From: a bacterium
GTDB taxonomy: Bacteria; Chloroflexota; Dormibacteria; UBA8260; Bog-877
Length of the DNA: 7,599 nt
Direction: 5' to 3'
Assembly: GCA_021791345.1 (NCBI GenBank)
Contig: JAJYWT010000160.1
Coordinates: forward strand, 1 to 7,599
A program made the position numbers and the translations under genes. Each line of letters opens with the position of its first letter. Within the stretch, counting starts at the first letter, position 1. Positions 6,698 through 7,599 of the stretch are shown here, piece after piece. Under the pieces are notes generated by a model, which had not been told where the DNA came from, made no database searches, and worked only from the letters and a program-made list of their open reading frames with translations.

Positions 6698-7599
6698 GAT
6701 TGGGCCACCGGCGGGGGATCCACCACCCCCCCGGGCAGCCTCTCAGCCAGCTGGCGGAGGAGCAGCTCCCAGGCGCGCATGCCCTCCAAGAGGCGGGGCA
6801 GCCTCAGGAACTCGTTGGGGGCGTGCAGGTGCTCGTCGGCCGTCGAGAACGAGAAGAAGAGGGTCTTGCAGCGCAGGACCCTGGCGAAGAGGTCGGTGGC
6901 CGGGACGCTGCCTCCGATCTTGGCGAACAGCACCGGGCGACCCGGATACACCTCCGCCAGTGCGTTAGCGGCGGCCACGACCGCGGGATGGTCCGCGGGA
7001 ATCGTGTAGGCCGGCACCCCGCCCGGGTCGGGCAGCACCCTGACCAGCACCCCCGGCGGCGCGATCGCCATGATCCGGTCGGAGACGGCATCCAGGACCG
7101 AGCGGGGATCCTGTCCTTCGACCAGGCGGCAGGTGATGTGGGCGCGGGCTATGTGGGGGATGACAGTGTACTTGCCACCCGCCTCCAGCCCATTCACCTC
7201 CAGGGTGGGACGCTCCCAGAGACGCTCCAGGGTGGTGAACCCGCGTTCTCCGCACGGCTCGGGCACCCCGAGCTCGCGGGCGTAGGCGAGCTCATCGAAG
7301 TCCACCGCCCCGATCTCGGCGCGCCGGGCTGGGCTGAGCGGAGCAATCCCCCGATAGAAGCCCGGCACCGACACCTGGCCGTCCGCATTGTGCAGCCCGG
7401 CCACGATCGCCGCCAGCGCCGAGGCGGGGTTGGCCACGGTCCCGCCGTAGCGGCCGGAGTGCAGGTCCTCGGCGGCCCCCGTCACCTCCACGGTGAGGCC
7501 GACCAGCCCCTTGGACCCCAAGGAGATCGATGGCTCGTTGGGCCGCCACATCGCGCCGTCCGCGGAGACCACCAGGGAGGCGCGGAGATCCCCGGCCCG
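6694..7599 (-). CDS. M20 family metallopeptidase (5'-truncated by the window)
   Basis: The reading frame is open from the window edge, so the N-terminus lies outside. The GTG at 7572 is an internal valine codon, because sensible family sequence (AGDLRASLV) continues upstream of it. The 301 residues present cover the end of the catalytic domain, the dimerisation (lid) domain and the C-terminal catalytic half. DLHSGRYGG near 7450-7475 carries the lid histidine that completes the neighbouring active site in M20 dimers. Next come GGKYTVIPH, GGSVPATDLF and DEHLHAPNEF, whose last histidine (about 6823-6825) is a likely metal ligand. Missing are the first metal ligands and the Glu-Glu pair. The best match is the dipeptidase/CPG2-like branch (carnosinase or Dug1 type) rather than DapE or ArgE, judging from DLHSG and the long lid. 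It probably cleaves dipeptides or acyl-amino acids in the cytoplasm and is the first visible gene of the hydrolase operon. Confidence 0.92.
   Translation of the reverse strand, partial: RAGDLRASLVVSADGAMWRPNEPSISLGSKGLVGLTVEVTGAAEDLHSGRYGGTVANPASALAAIVAGLHNADGQVSVPGFYRGIAPLSPARRAEIGAVDFDELAYARELGVPEPCGERGFTTLERLWERPTLEVNGLEAGGKYTVIPHIARAHITCRLVEGQDPRSVLDAVSDRIMAIAPPGVLVRVLPDPGGVPAYTIPADHPAVVAAANALAEVYPGRPVLFAKIGGSVPATDLFARVLRCKTLFFSFSTADEHLHAPNEFLRLPRLLEGMRAWELLLRQLAERLPGGVVDPPPVAQS

Noticed and set aside
5777..7009. A 410-codon plus-strand frame opposite the DUF885 and M20 genes.
   Set aside because: It crosses the boundary between two real genes and carries no family signature, while both minus-strand genes have complete motifs.
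6694..7572. GTG at 7572 as the start of the M20 gene.
   Set aside because: The frame stays open to the window edge with sensible family sequence upstream, and a start here would remove the catalytic N-terminal half.

Overview
The window is a compact, high-GC stretch of bacterial chromosome. It holds five protein genes, of which four are complete and one runs off the right edge. I see no tRNA, rRNA, CRISPR array, insertion sequence or phage gene. The strong G/C preference at third codon positions, the well-formed Shine-Dalgarno sequence at one gene and a bifunctional class A penicillin-binding protein point to a free-living, cell-walled bacterium. A high-GC lineage such as Actinomycetota, Chloroflexota or Dormibacterota fits, but the sequence alone does not decide between them.

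Left part (1-3872). A minus-strand gene (164-1507) encodes a soluble AAA+ ATPase with an N-terminal helical, probably winged-helix, domain. Its substrate is unknown. It diverges from a plus-strand gene (1734-3872) for a class A penicillin-binding protein with GT51 glycosyltransferase and transpeptidase domains, which builds peptidoglycan outside the membrane. The 226-base gap between them carries an extended -10 promoter candidate facing the PBP gene and a small inverted repeat near the ATPase start.

Right part (3887-7599). A strong GC-rich hairpin sits between the convergent PBP and hydrolase transcripts and probably terminates both. Beyond it are three minus-strand metallohydrolase genes that look like one operon. 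In transcription order they are an M20-family peptidase (6694-7599, 5' end outside the window), a DUF885 family probable metallopeptidase (4970-6697, start overlapping the previous stop as ATGA) and a succinylglutamate desuccinylase/aspartoacylase-type hydrolase (3928-4899, strong Shine-Dalgarno). None of the three visible proteins has a signal peptide or membrane segment in the part seen here, although the M20 N-terminus is missing. The simplest reading is a cytoplasmic set for cutting small peptides or N-acylated amino acids, perhaps with a transporter upstream outside the window.

Most of the window looks like ordinary chromosome. The points most worth a second look are the uncharacterised ATPase, the altered first glycosyltransferase motif of the PBP, and the grouping of three different metal-dependent amide hydrolases.
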